A DNA stretch of 14,271 bases from an uncultured Oscillospiraceae bacterium. GTDB taxonomy: Bacteria; Bacillota; Clostridia; Oscillospirales; Oscillospiraceae. Where the stretch lies: assembly GCA_900756495.1 (NCBI GenBank), contig CAAEKI010000074.1, positions 1-14,271 on the forward strand, written 5' to 3'. Below are positions 7,166-12,756 of this stretch, one piece after another (the first letter of the stretch is position 1; every line of letters begins with the position of its first letter). The notes below the pieces were generated by a model, which saw nothing but the letters and a program-made list of their open reading frames with translations, did not search any database and had not been told where the DNA came from. Position numbers and translations under genes: made by a program.

Positions 7166-8494
7166 TTGTTCAGCAGAAAAGCCTTGACAAAGCTGATTGT
7201 TCCCCTGGTGATTGAGCAATTTCTCGCCGTTCTGGTCGGCATGGCAGACATCATGATGGTCTCCTCAGCCGGAGAGGCCGCGGTCTCCAGCGTAGCCTTG
7301 GTTGACCTTATCAATCTGCTGATCCTCAATATCTTTGCCGCCCTGGCCACCGGAGGCGCTGTGGTAGCCGCTCAGGCTATCGGGGCCAGGGATCGGGAGC
7401 GTGCCTCTCATATTGCCAATCAGCTCATCTACATCGTCTTTGGAATTTCAGTCGTCATCACCATCCTGGTTCTGCTTCTGAAAGGTCCCCTGCTGCGCCT
7501 TCTTTTCGGGCAGGTAGAGCAGACCGTTATGGCAGGCGCCATCTCCTACTTTGCCATTACCGCGCTGTCCTACCCCTTTATTGCCGTTTATAACGGCGGC
7601 GCCGCGCTCTTCCGGGCCATGGGCAATTCCAAGGTATCGATGGGTATTTCCGCACTGATGAATGCCATCAACATTGCCGGCAATGCGCTCTGCGTCTTCG
7701 GCCTGGGAATGGGCGTGGAGGGCGTGGCCCTGCCCTCGGTTGTTTCACGGGCTGTAGCCGCCGTAGTCATACTGCTCCTGCTGCGCAATCCCCGCAACTT
7801 GGTTCATCTGGAGCACCTTTTCTCTTTCCGGTTCGATCCTCCCCTCATGAGTGCTATTCTCCGCATCGGTATTCCCAATAGTCTGGAGAACAGTGTCTTT
7901 CAATTGGGCCGGGTGCTGTTGGTCTCCCTGATATCCACATTCGGTACGGTTCAGATTGCCGCCAATGCCGTGGCCAACAATCTGGACAATCTGGCCATTA
8001 TTCCCGGTCAAGCCTTGGGTCTTGCCATGATTACCGTGGTGGGTCAATGTGTCGGAGCAGAAGACTGGCATCAGGTGAGACAGTATACCAAGAGGCTGCT
8101 TCTGATAGCGTATGTGTTTCTCTGGTGTCTCAATATTCCCCTGCTGCTTGCACTTCCCGCCATTCTGGATCTGTACAGCCTCTCTCCCGAGACCTGGCAA
8201 TACGCCTGGCTGCTGGTGATGATTCACAACTGCTGCGCCATGGCGCTCTGGCCCACCTCTTTCACCCTTCCCAACGCCCTGCGGGCCGCCGGAGATGTAA
8301 AACTGCCCATGGTAGTTTCCATTGGATCTATGCTGATCTTCCGGCTGGGCTTCGGCATAATCCTGGGCGTTCACTTCCAGATGGGAGTCGTGGGCGTCTG
8401 GATTGCCATGATCATCGATTGGGTGGTACGAATCTCCTGCTTTATCCCCCGCGTCCGCAAAAAGCTATGGTTGGAACACCCGCCTCAGGCGTAG
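7166..8494 (+). CDS. MATE-family multidrug/toxin efflux transporter
   Basis: A 442-residue, very hydrophobic integral membrane protein with about 12 predicted transmembrane segments in two homologous halves, as in MATE (NorM/DinF-like) cation- or proton-coupled exporters. Typical sequence includes IVPLVIEQFLAVLVGMADIM at residues 11-30, then a Gly/Ala-rich second helix with GGAVVAAQAIGA, and PGQALGLAMITVVGQCVGA in the C-terminal half. The start is TTG at 7166: an in-frame TGA at 7157 closes the frame upstream, and GGAG lies 11 nt before. The family's N-terminus is often some residues longer, so this copy begins close to helix 1. Substrate cannot be predicted. It has its own promoter with operator-like repeats, so expression is likely inducible. 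Confidence 0.93.
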   Translation: MFSRKALTKLIVPLVIEQFLAVLVGMADIMMVSSAGEAAVSSVALVDLINLLILNIFAALATGGAVVAAQAIGARDRERASHIANQLIYIVFGISVVITILVLLLKGPLLRLLFGQVEQTVMAGAISYFAITALSYPFIAVYNGGAALFRAMGNSKVSMGISALMNAINIAGNALCVFGLGMGVEGVALPSVVSRAVAAVVILLLLRNPRNLVHLEHLFSFRFDPPLMSAILRIGIPNSLENSVFQLGRVLLVSLISTFGTVQIAANAVANNLDNLAIIPGQALGLAMITVVGQCVGAEDWHQVRQYTKRLLLIAYVFLWCLNIPLLLALPAILDLYSLSPETWQYAWLLVMIHNCCAMALWPTSFTLPNALRAAGDVKLPMVVSIGSMLIFRLGFGIILGVHFQMGVVGVWIAMIIDWVVRISCFIPRVRKKLWLEHPPQA

Positions 8495-8910
8495 CGTATA
8501 GCATAGGCGGGCTTCCGGTACACCGACGGTAGAATGGTGGATGATATACACGGCTATGCAGATCGCGACCGCTTTGCCGAGGAGATTCTCTGCTGATGGA
8601 ATCTCACCCTGAACAGGCGTCCTCCTCCCAGCCCCTCCACCCGGGCGACGCACGCTGGAGCTTGGTCCTGCGATGCCAGACAACTGTTGATAATCTGGCA
8701 CCATTTCATGCCGTTGCCAGGGCTTGTTGGAAAAATGTCAACATGCCCAACCGGCGGTCCTTTTGCCCGCTGGACAGCACAATTTTTCCTTGAAATCCGC
8801 CAGGATTCCTGCGGAAAAATTGCTTGCCAGCGGCCCAAAATTCCTCGCCGCTGGACACATCGCCAATGTTCAAACAAGCACTAATCCCGCTCTCATCTTA
8901 ATGAACTATA
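8495..8910. repeat. Non-coding stretch rich in inverted repeats after the MATE gene
   Basis: No convincing gene in 416 bases. The short ORFs here have no recognisable family or good ribosome site. Instead there is dense dyad symmetry: TGCCAGA/TCTGGCA (8674-8680 with 8694-8700); GGGC-TGTTG/CAACA-GCCC (8720-8748); CAATTTTTCC/GGAAAAATTG (8780-8789 with 8813-8822), enclosed by CCGCTGG/CCAGCGG (8767-8773 with 8827-8833) and enclosing CAGG/CCTG (8801-8811); and CCAGCGGC/GCCGCTGG (8827-8834 with 8847-8854). CCGCTGGACA occurs twice (8767, 8848) as a direct repeat, so the middle arm can pair with either copy. This could be a structured RNA, a dispersed intergenic repeat or a decayed element; I cannot tell which. 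Confidence 0.5.
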
Positions 8911-8946
8911 AAAAGTGGAGACCGAAATAATTCGGTCTCCACTTTT
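8911..8946. terminator. Bidirectional rho-independent terminator
   Basis: A perfect 16-bp stem (8911-8926 with 8931-8946) with loop ATAA, starting in AAAA and ending in TTTT, so it works from both sides. It ends one base before the stop of the TIGR04255 gene on the minus strand and also stops any plus-strand transcript from the MATE side. Confidence 0.88.
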
Positions 8947-8947
8947 C

Positions 8948-9736
8948 TCACTCCGGCATCGGTATGGGGCCTAATGCGCTGTGGAGCTCTGAAGTAATGG
9001 CCCCGCGAAAAAGCCGCACGGCATAACAGTGCAGATCTTCAAGCCGTCCAGGCACCTGATCGGCACTCTGATTTCCGTTGGAGGAAAAATCTCCGTCCAG
9101 AATAAACTTGACTTCCGGGTCCTTTTTCCCTCCGCCCAGCAGCCCGGGTCCGGCATGAAGCTTCATCCGGCATCCTTCAGAGAGGTTCATCTCCATATCT
9201 AAGGCGCTCTTGGTCACCGCCTTCTCATCCACATCCGGTTCCCCCAAAGCCCCCAGGTAGAGCGGCTGGATCAAATCATCCCACAGATATTCCTCCAGCC
9301 CAAGGGCCCTGCGCGAAAATGCATTGACATACCGCAGCCCGATCCGCTCAAAAAAGGACGGCTGGTAAATCTGAATGAACTGGGCCAAAGGCCGGTCCAG
9401 CCGGGTGGCGAAGTCCTCCCAGCGCTGATAGCGCAACGTGGACAGGGCAATAAAACTGTTGGTCAAATTCAGCTTCCACAGCCCGTCTGCAGAGACAAAA
9501 TTGTAATTGGTGACAGGTGGCTGCTGCTGTACCGTCGGGTTGGGCCCCGGCACAATCTTAGGGGGCAGCTGCTCCTGCCGGGCGGCGTAGCGGGGAAATT
9601 CGCGGCGAACCGCTTCCTGAAACTCAGCGGGTTCTTTGGCTCCGATGGAGAGGATCGAGGGGAAGCGAAGCTGGCAGATCACCTCCACCAGGGGACTGCG
9701 GGCGTATTGACAGCGGTCGTATTCGGCAAACAGCAT
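8948..9736 (-). CDS. TIGR04255-family protein (function unknown)
   Basis: A 262-residue soluble protein with no signal peptide or membrane segment. The opening (YARSPLVEVICQLRFP, about residues 11-26) and the middle (FERIGLRYVNAF) match the sporadically distributed TIGR04255 family, whose role is unknown. I start at ATG 9736, which has GGAG 8 nt upstream. The TTG at 9754 in frame would overlap that ribosome site. It is a single-gene unit with its own near-consensus promoter and terminators on both sides. Patchy family distribution suggests horizontal transfer and a possible accessory or defence-related role, but nothing nearby supports a specific function. Confidence 0.8.
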   Translation of the reverse strand: MLFAEYDRCQYARSPLVEVICQLRFPSILSIGAKEPAEFQEAVRREFPRYAARQEQLPPKIVPGPNPTVQQQPPVTNYNFVSADGLWKLNLTNSFIALSTLRYQRWEDFATRLDRPLAQFIQIYQPSFFERIGLRYVNAFSRRALGLEEYLWDDLIQPLYLGALGEPDVDEKAVTKSALDMEMNLSEGCRMKLHAGPGLLGGGKKDPEVKFILDGDFSSNGNQSADQVPGRLEDLHCYAVRLFRGAITSELHSALGPIPMPE

Positions 9737-9766
9737 AGGGCGTGCTCCTTCCAATTCAGTGACTCC

Positions 9767-9795
9767 ATTTTATAGCCAACGGTTGGAGATGTCAA
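9767..9795 (-). promoter_or_regulatory. Sigma-A promoter of the TIGR04255 gene
   Basis: Minus strand: -35 TTGACA (9795-9790), spacer 17 nt, -10 TAAAAT (9772-9767), close to consensus. The spacer holds an 11-bp dyad CCAAC-G-GTTGG (9776-9786) that could be a repressor site. Confidence 0.75.
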
Positions 9796-9804
9796 CCGGA
9801 GAGG

Positions 9805-9841
9805 AAAAACGGAGACCAGACCTTTCGGTCGGTCTCCGTTT
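9805..9841 (-). terminator. Terminator of the cell-wall hydrolase gene
   Basis: Arms 9807-9817 and 9831-9841 pair over 11 bp. After one bulged base, GACC/GGTC adds 4 bp around a 4-nt loop. Read on the minus strand it ends in TTTTT (9809-9805). It lies 3 bp past the hydrolase stop and insulates the downstream gene's promoter. Confidence 0.85.
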
Positions 9842-9844
9842 CTG

Positions 9845-10651
9845 TTATCCGTAAAAGGCGTGCCCGCCGATCACTGCCACACATTCCTTGTTCTGCGATG
9901 CCCAGCAGCTCTTGCCTGCGCCGTTGAACCAATAGGCGTCAGGCACCACAACCGCTCCCTCCAGACAGAGCTTGGCGGCAATAACGCTCCCCTCATTCGG
10001 AGTCTTTTCCATACAGCCGGTCTTCTCCGGATAAAACTGTCCAGGCTGATAAATCACATCATAGAGGGTTGAGGGAAAAGAAGGGTGGGCCACACGGTTG
10101 AGCAAGACGTTGCCCACCGCAATTTTACCCTCCATCGGCTGGTTCCCGCTCTCATTATAGATGATATGCGAGAGCAGAAACACCGCCTCGGCATCATAAA
10201 ATTCTTCTCCTGTAACCAAGGGGGTTCCTTCAGAGGTTATCTGCACCGCACCATCCCAGGACACCTCGGCCCCCAGTGCCTGAGCCAAGGTACGTACAGG
10301 CACCAAAGTTTCGTTTTCTCCGGCTTGGATCCCCTCCGGCACATAGAGATAGCGTCCGTTTGCCTGGAGATACACGGCACCGGGGCGAGCTGCAACCTCA
10401 ATTCCCTCAGCGCGTGCTACTGACTGGCCGCCTTCCCAACTGATTACCGCGTCCGGCTGCAGCGCCGATACCAAGGCTGTAAACGAGACATAGGTGGCCT
10501 GATCGATGACAGTTGCATGGACATTTTCAGTCAGGACACCGTCAATGTAAACCTGGGGAACTTCTGCCGCCTCTTCCGCGGCCAGGACCTGCCCCGTTGC
10601 CCCGGCCATGAAAACCAAGCCTAGGAGCAGGGCAAGGAACCGTTTATGCAC
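9845..10651 (-). CDS. Secreted SleB-type cell-wall hydrolase with copper-amine-oxidase-N-like domain
   Basis: A 268-residue exported protein. A signal peptide covers about residues 1-25 (hydrophobic core, then VLAAEEA). Residues 32-140 resemble the copper amine oxidase N-terminal-like domain common in clostridial surface proteins (VYIDGV, LVPVRTLAQALGAEVSWD), probably a wall- or protein-binding module. Residues 150-268 are a Hydrolase_2 / SleB domain: HIIYNESGN with the presumed catalytic Glu167, EGKIAVGNVLLNRV, HPSFPSTLYDVIYQPGQF and WFNGAG. Such enzymes are lytic transglycosylases acting on spore cortex or cell-wall peptidoglycan. The start is GTG at 10651 with AAGGAG upstream. It is divergent from dpaAB, so a role in spore cortex turnover is plausible, although a vegetative wall role is not excluded. 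Confidence 0.9.
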   Translation of the reverse strand: MHKRFLALLLGLVFMAGATGQVLAAEEAAEVPQVYIDGVLTENVHATVIDQATYVSFTALVSALQPDAVISWEGGQSVARAEGIEVAARPGAVYLQANGRYLYVPEGIQAGENETLVPVRTLAQALGAEVSWDGAVQITSEGTPLVTGEEFYDAEAVFLLSHIIYNESGNQPMEGKIAVGNVLLNRVAHPSFPSTLYDVIYQPGQFYPEKTGCMEKTPNEGSVIAAKLCLEGAVVVPDAYWFNGAGKSCWASQNKECVAVIGGHAFYG

Positions 10652-10700
10652 GGGGGATCACTCCTTCATGCCTGCGGTTGTTTCCAACAGGATACTATTT

Positions 10701-10737
10701 GTTACTGTATTGTAACTGATTTGAAAGCAAAATGCAA
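10701..10737 (-). promoter_or_regulatory. Promoter of the cell-wall hydrolase with overlapping dyad
   Basis: Minus strand: -35 TTGCAT (10737-10732), spacer 17 nt, -10 TACAAT (10714-10709). An inverted repeat GTTAC-N6-GTAAC (10701-10716) overlaps the -10, so a repressor may bind there. The sigma-A-like form suggests that expression is not limited to the forespore. Confidence 0.6.
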
Positions 10738-10764
10738 GCCTTTTTCGTCGACACCCAAGTATGC

Positions 10765-10792
10765 ACCATCAAAATGGCTGCAGAATAGAATA
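10765..10792 (+). promoter_or_regulatory. Candidate sigma-K promoter of dpaAB
   Basis: ACC (10765-10767), 16 nt, then AATAGAATA (10784-10792) fits the mother-cell sigma-K pattern AC-N16-CATAnnnTA except for the first -10 base. Dipicolinate synthase is a sigma-K gene in Bacillus subtilis, so the match is functionally sensible. No sigma-A promoter of comparable quality was seen here. Confidence 0.45.
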
Positions 10793-10822
10793 GGGCAGTC
10801 ACCGGAAACGGAGGAGTGCGCC

Positions 10823-11695
10823 ATGAGAAATGAGCTGAATTTCTGGGTGGTAGGAGGCGACATGCGGCAGGCAAAGCTGGCCGAGCTGCTGGCCGACGAC
10901 GGCCACACAGTACATACCTTTGGATTGGAAAAGCTGGGAGAACTGCCCGGCGCAGAGGGAGAGGACTGCTTGGATGGGATCGCCCTGGCCGACTGCGTCG
11001 TACTCCCCCTGCCGGCTGCCGGCGAAGGGAGCCTGCTGAATGCTCCGCTGGCAGCAGGATACCATCCCCTGGCGGAAATCTTGAATGCGCTGAGACCGGG
11101 ACAGGTTCTGTGCGCCGGTATGGTCAGCGGGGCATTGACCGACATGGCCTCCGAGCGGGGCTTGCTTCTCCACGACTATTTTCGCCGGGAAGAACTGGCC
11201 GTGGCCAATGCAGTACCCACCGTCGAGGGCGCTGTCCAAATCGCTATGGAGGAGCTACCCATCACCCTCCACAGGGCCCGGGCGCTGGTAATTGGCTATG
11301 GGCGGCTCGGAAAGCTGCTGGCTCACCGGCTCTCCGCTCTCGGTGCGCGCGTCAGCGTCGCAGCCCGCAAATATGTCGATTTGGCCTGGATCGAGGCCTT
11401 CGGTTATGGTGTAGAGCACACCGGGCAGCTGGAGGGTTGGCTGTGCGGCTATGACCTCGTCATCAACACCGTCCCTGCCAGGATTTTGGGTGAGGAGGCC
11501 TTGGCCGATCTGCGGCCCGGCTGTCTGGTAATCGATTTGGCCTCCAAACCCGGGGGGGTGGACTTTGAAGCGGCGGCCCGGTTGGGCGTAAAGGTCATCT
11601 GGGCACTGTCGCTGCCGGGCAAAGTCGCCCCCATAACTGCGGGTCAGAGCATCAAAAGCACCATTTACAATATTCTTCACGAGTTGGGAGTGTGA
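10823..11695 (+). CDS. dpaA: Dipicolinate synthase subunit A
   Basis: Subunit A (SpoVFA) of dipicolinate synthase, which with subunit B oxidises the lysine-pathway intermediate derived from aspartate semialdehyde and pyruvate to dipicolinate in the sporulating mother cell. Dipicolinate is then loaded with calcium into the spore core. At 290 residues it is the family length. The N-terminal part (WVVGGDMRQAKLAELLADDG, residues 8-27) and the Rossmann NAD(P)-binding loop VIGYGRLGKLLAHRL (156-170) are clear. DLASKPGGVDF and LPGKVAPITAGQ near the end are typical. Start ATG 10823 has GAGGAG 6 nt upstream; the frame is open further upstream, but without a ribosome site. It is followed directly by dpaB. 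Unlike B. subtilis, asd and dapA do not follow in the operon. Confidence 0.95.
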   Translation: MRNELNFWVVGGDMRQAKLAELLADDGHTVHTFGLEKLGELPGAEGEDCLDGIALADCVVLPLPAAGEGSLLNAPLAAGYHPLAEILNALRPGQVLCAGMVSGALTDMASERGLLLHDYFRREELAVANAVPTVEGAVQIAMEELPITLHRARALVIGYGRLGKLLAHRLSALGARVSVAARKYVDLAWIEAFGYGVEHTGQLEGWLCGYDLVINTVPARILGEEALADLRPGCLVIDLASKPGGVDFEAAARLGVKVIWALSLPGKVAPITAGQSIKSTIYNILHELGV

Positions 11696-11697
11696 AT

Positions 11698-12282
11698 ATG
11701 GAACAAGTCAGAGTTGGGTATGCCTTCTGCGGCTCCTTTTGTACATATGACAGGGCTATGGCAGCCTTGGAACAGGTCCGGGCCCGCTTCGGGAACGTGA
11801 CCCCCATTATCTCGGAGGCAGGAGCAGGAGCCGACACACGCTTTGGAAATGCCCATGACTTTATGCGGGAGATGGAGCGAATTTGTGATAAGCGGGTCAT
11901 CGACTCCATTGTCAAAGCCGAGCCAATCGGTCCCCAAAAGCTGCTGGATGTGCTGGTTATCAGTCCATGCACTGGGAACACCCTGGGTAAGCTGGCCGCC
12001 GGGATTACCGATACGGCAGTTACCATGGCCGCCAAAGCCCATCTTCGCAATGGGCGCCCCCTGCTCCTGGCCGTCTCCACCAATGACGGGCTTGCCGCCT
12101 CGGCCAGAAATATCGGAGAGCTGATGTGCCGGAAGAATATCTACTTTGTTCCCTTCCGTCAGGACGATCCGGAAAAAAAGCCCTGTTCTCTAGTCGCCGA
12201 CTTCTCCCTGATCCCCGATGCAATCACCGCCGCTTTAGAGGGGCGGCAGCTGCAGCCAGTGCTACTGGGCCCAGATCATTAA
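11698..12282 (+). CDS. dpaB: Dipicolinate synthase subunit B (flavoprotein)
   Basis: Subunit B (SpoVFB), a 194-residue protein of the flavoprotein fold (flavin-dependent decarboxylase-like), partner of DpaA. It shows VGYAFCGSFCTYDRAM at residues 6-21, VISPCTGNTLGKLAAGITDT in the middle and RPLLLAVSTNDGL. I start at ATG 11698, with GGGAG 7 nt upstream inside the end of dpaA. The GTG at 11692 overlaps the dpaA stop but is too close to that site. With a gap of 2 bp after dpaA, the two are translationally coupled and made together. A strong hairpin follows the stop. Confidence 0.95.
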   Translation: MEQVRVGYAFCGSFCTYDRAMAALEQVRARFGNVTPIISEAGAGADTRFGNAHDFMREMERICDKRVIDSIVKAEPIGPQKLLDVLVISPCTGNTLGKLAAGITDTAVTMAAKAHLRNGRPLLLAVSTNDGLAASARNIGELMCRKNIYFVPFRQDDPEKKPCSLVADFSLIPDAITAALEGRQLQPVLLGPDH

Positions 12283-12293
12283 GCGCCCTAAAT

Positions 12294-12333
12294 ACAATAA
12301 GAGCCCGGGCCTTGCGGCCTGGGCTCTTATTGT
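12294..12333 (+). terminator. Hairpin terminator after dpaB
   Basis: A perfect 18-bp stem including one G-U pair (12294-12311 with 12316-12333) has loop TTGC. The 3' arm ends CTTATTGT without a long T-run, and the complementary 5' arm gives a similar sequence to the opposite strand. It probably ends dpaAB and backs up the convergent non-coding RNA. Confidence 0.75.
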
Positions 12334-12391
12334 CCAGCAGCAGTACGTTGACAGATCAAGCCGAGCAGAGAGGAGGCTCTGACGGGAGATC

Positions 12392-12425
12392 AAAAAACGC
12401 CTGCATCTGAAAAAAGATGCAGGCG
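12392..12425 (-). terminator. Terminator of the non-coding RNA
   Basis: Minus strand: stem CGCCTGCATCT / AGATGCAGGCG (11 bp; 12425-12415 with 12408-12398), 6-nt loop, then TTTTTT (12397-12392). This is a canonical rho-independent terminator, and no coding frame precedes it on this strand. Confidence 0.92.
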
Positions 12426-12587
12426 AACAAATCCTGGCGCAACAAGATCTTTCGCGCGCAATCCCCTTTTCAGACGTGAAGGCCGCCCCGTTTCCAGAAC
12501 GACCCCGTGAGGCGCTTTTGGGCGTCTCAGGCACGGCATTCATAGACAAGCTCTCAGCAAATCCTTAGATCACCATGCTCGAAGATC
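12392..12587 (-). ncRNA. Stand-alone structured RNA of about 196 nt, 6S-like candidate
   Basis: A complete transcription unit without a credible protein: sigma-A promoter at 12594-12622, predicted start G12587, terminator at 12392-12425. The RNA folds by hand into a rod. Its first bases GAUCUUCG pair with CGAAAGAUC near nt 138-146. A large, mostly unpaired bubble follows, with a small GCU-GAG-AGC hairpin on its 5' side. Then a stem UGAA-GCCG / CGGC-UUCA carries an inner hairpin GAG-CGC / GCG-CUC. Length, end-pairing and central bubble resemble 6S RNA, which binds RNA polymerase, but I cannot confirm it by conserved sequence. It could be another small RNA. It is convergent to dpaB and divergent from recQ. 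Confidence 0.6.
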
Positions 12588-12593
12588 GTTTTT

Positions 12594-12622
12594 ACTTTAC
12601 CACAGCATCACTAATTTGTCAA
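12594..12622 (-). promoter_or_regulatory. Strong sigma-A promoter of the non-coding RNA
   Basis: Minus strand: -35 TTGACA (12622-12617), spacer 17 nt, -10 TAAAGT (12599-12594). The perfect -35 and ideal spacing suggest high expression. No ribosome site with a plausible gene follows, so the promoter serves the RNA itself. Confidence 0.85.
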
Positions 12623-12695
12623 GGGAATCTTTCGTCGGTTTATGCAAAATATAGTATCGGCAAATGTCGCCCCCCCTTTCAGTAGTGTTTCCCAA

Positions 12696-12724
12696 TTGTC
12701 AGCGCAGTGAAAACACGCTATAAT
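12696..12724 (+). promoter_or_regulatory. Sigma-A promoter of recQ
   Basis: -35 TTGTCA (12696-12701), spacer 17 nt, -10 TATAAT (12719-12724). The predicted start near 12731 leaves about 25 nt before the TTG start and only about 8 nt before the alternative ATG at 12739. Confidence 0.8.
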
Positions 12725-12756
12725 ATCAGAAACGGGCCATGGGGAGGCGGGCAGAT

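Noticed and set aside
8465..8930. Several short ORFs on both strands (for example 8554-8877 minus, 8596-8793 plus, 8534-8596 plus)
   Set aside because: No ribosome sites of note, no recognisable domain, overlapping one another and inside a region of dense inverted repeats.
10646..10822. Upstream extension of dpaA into the intergenic region
   Set aside because: The extra 59 residues have no family similarity and no ribosome site; the ATG at 10823 has GAGGAG and begins the family's normal N-terminus.
12262..12549. Minus-strand ORF of 95 residues across the small RNA gene
   Set aside because: Runs through the terminator hairpin and into dpaB's end, no ribosome site, no family resemblance.
12392..12587. 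SRP (4.5S/scRNA) or TPP riboswitch identity for the small RNA
   Set aside because: A GGUC...GGAAA...GGCC segment resembles SRP helix 8, but the near-invariant AGCAGCC side is missing. CUGAGA occurs twice, but the second half of the TPP aptamer is absent and no gene follows on that strand.
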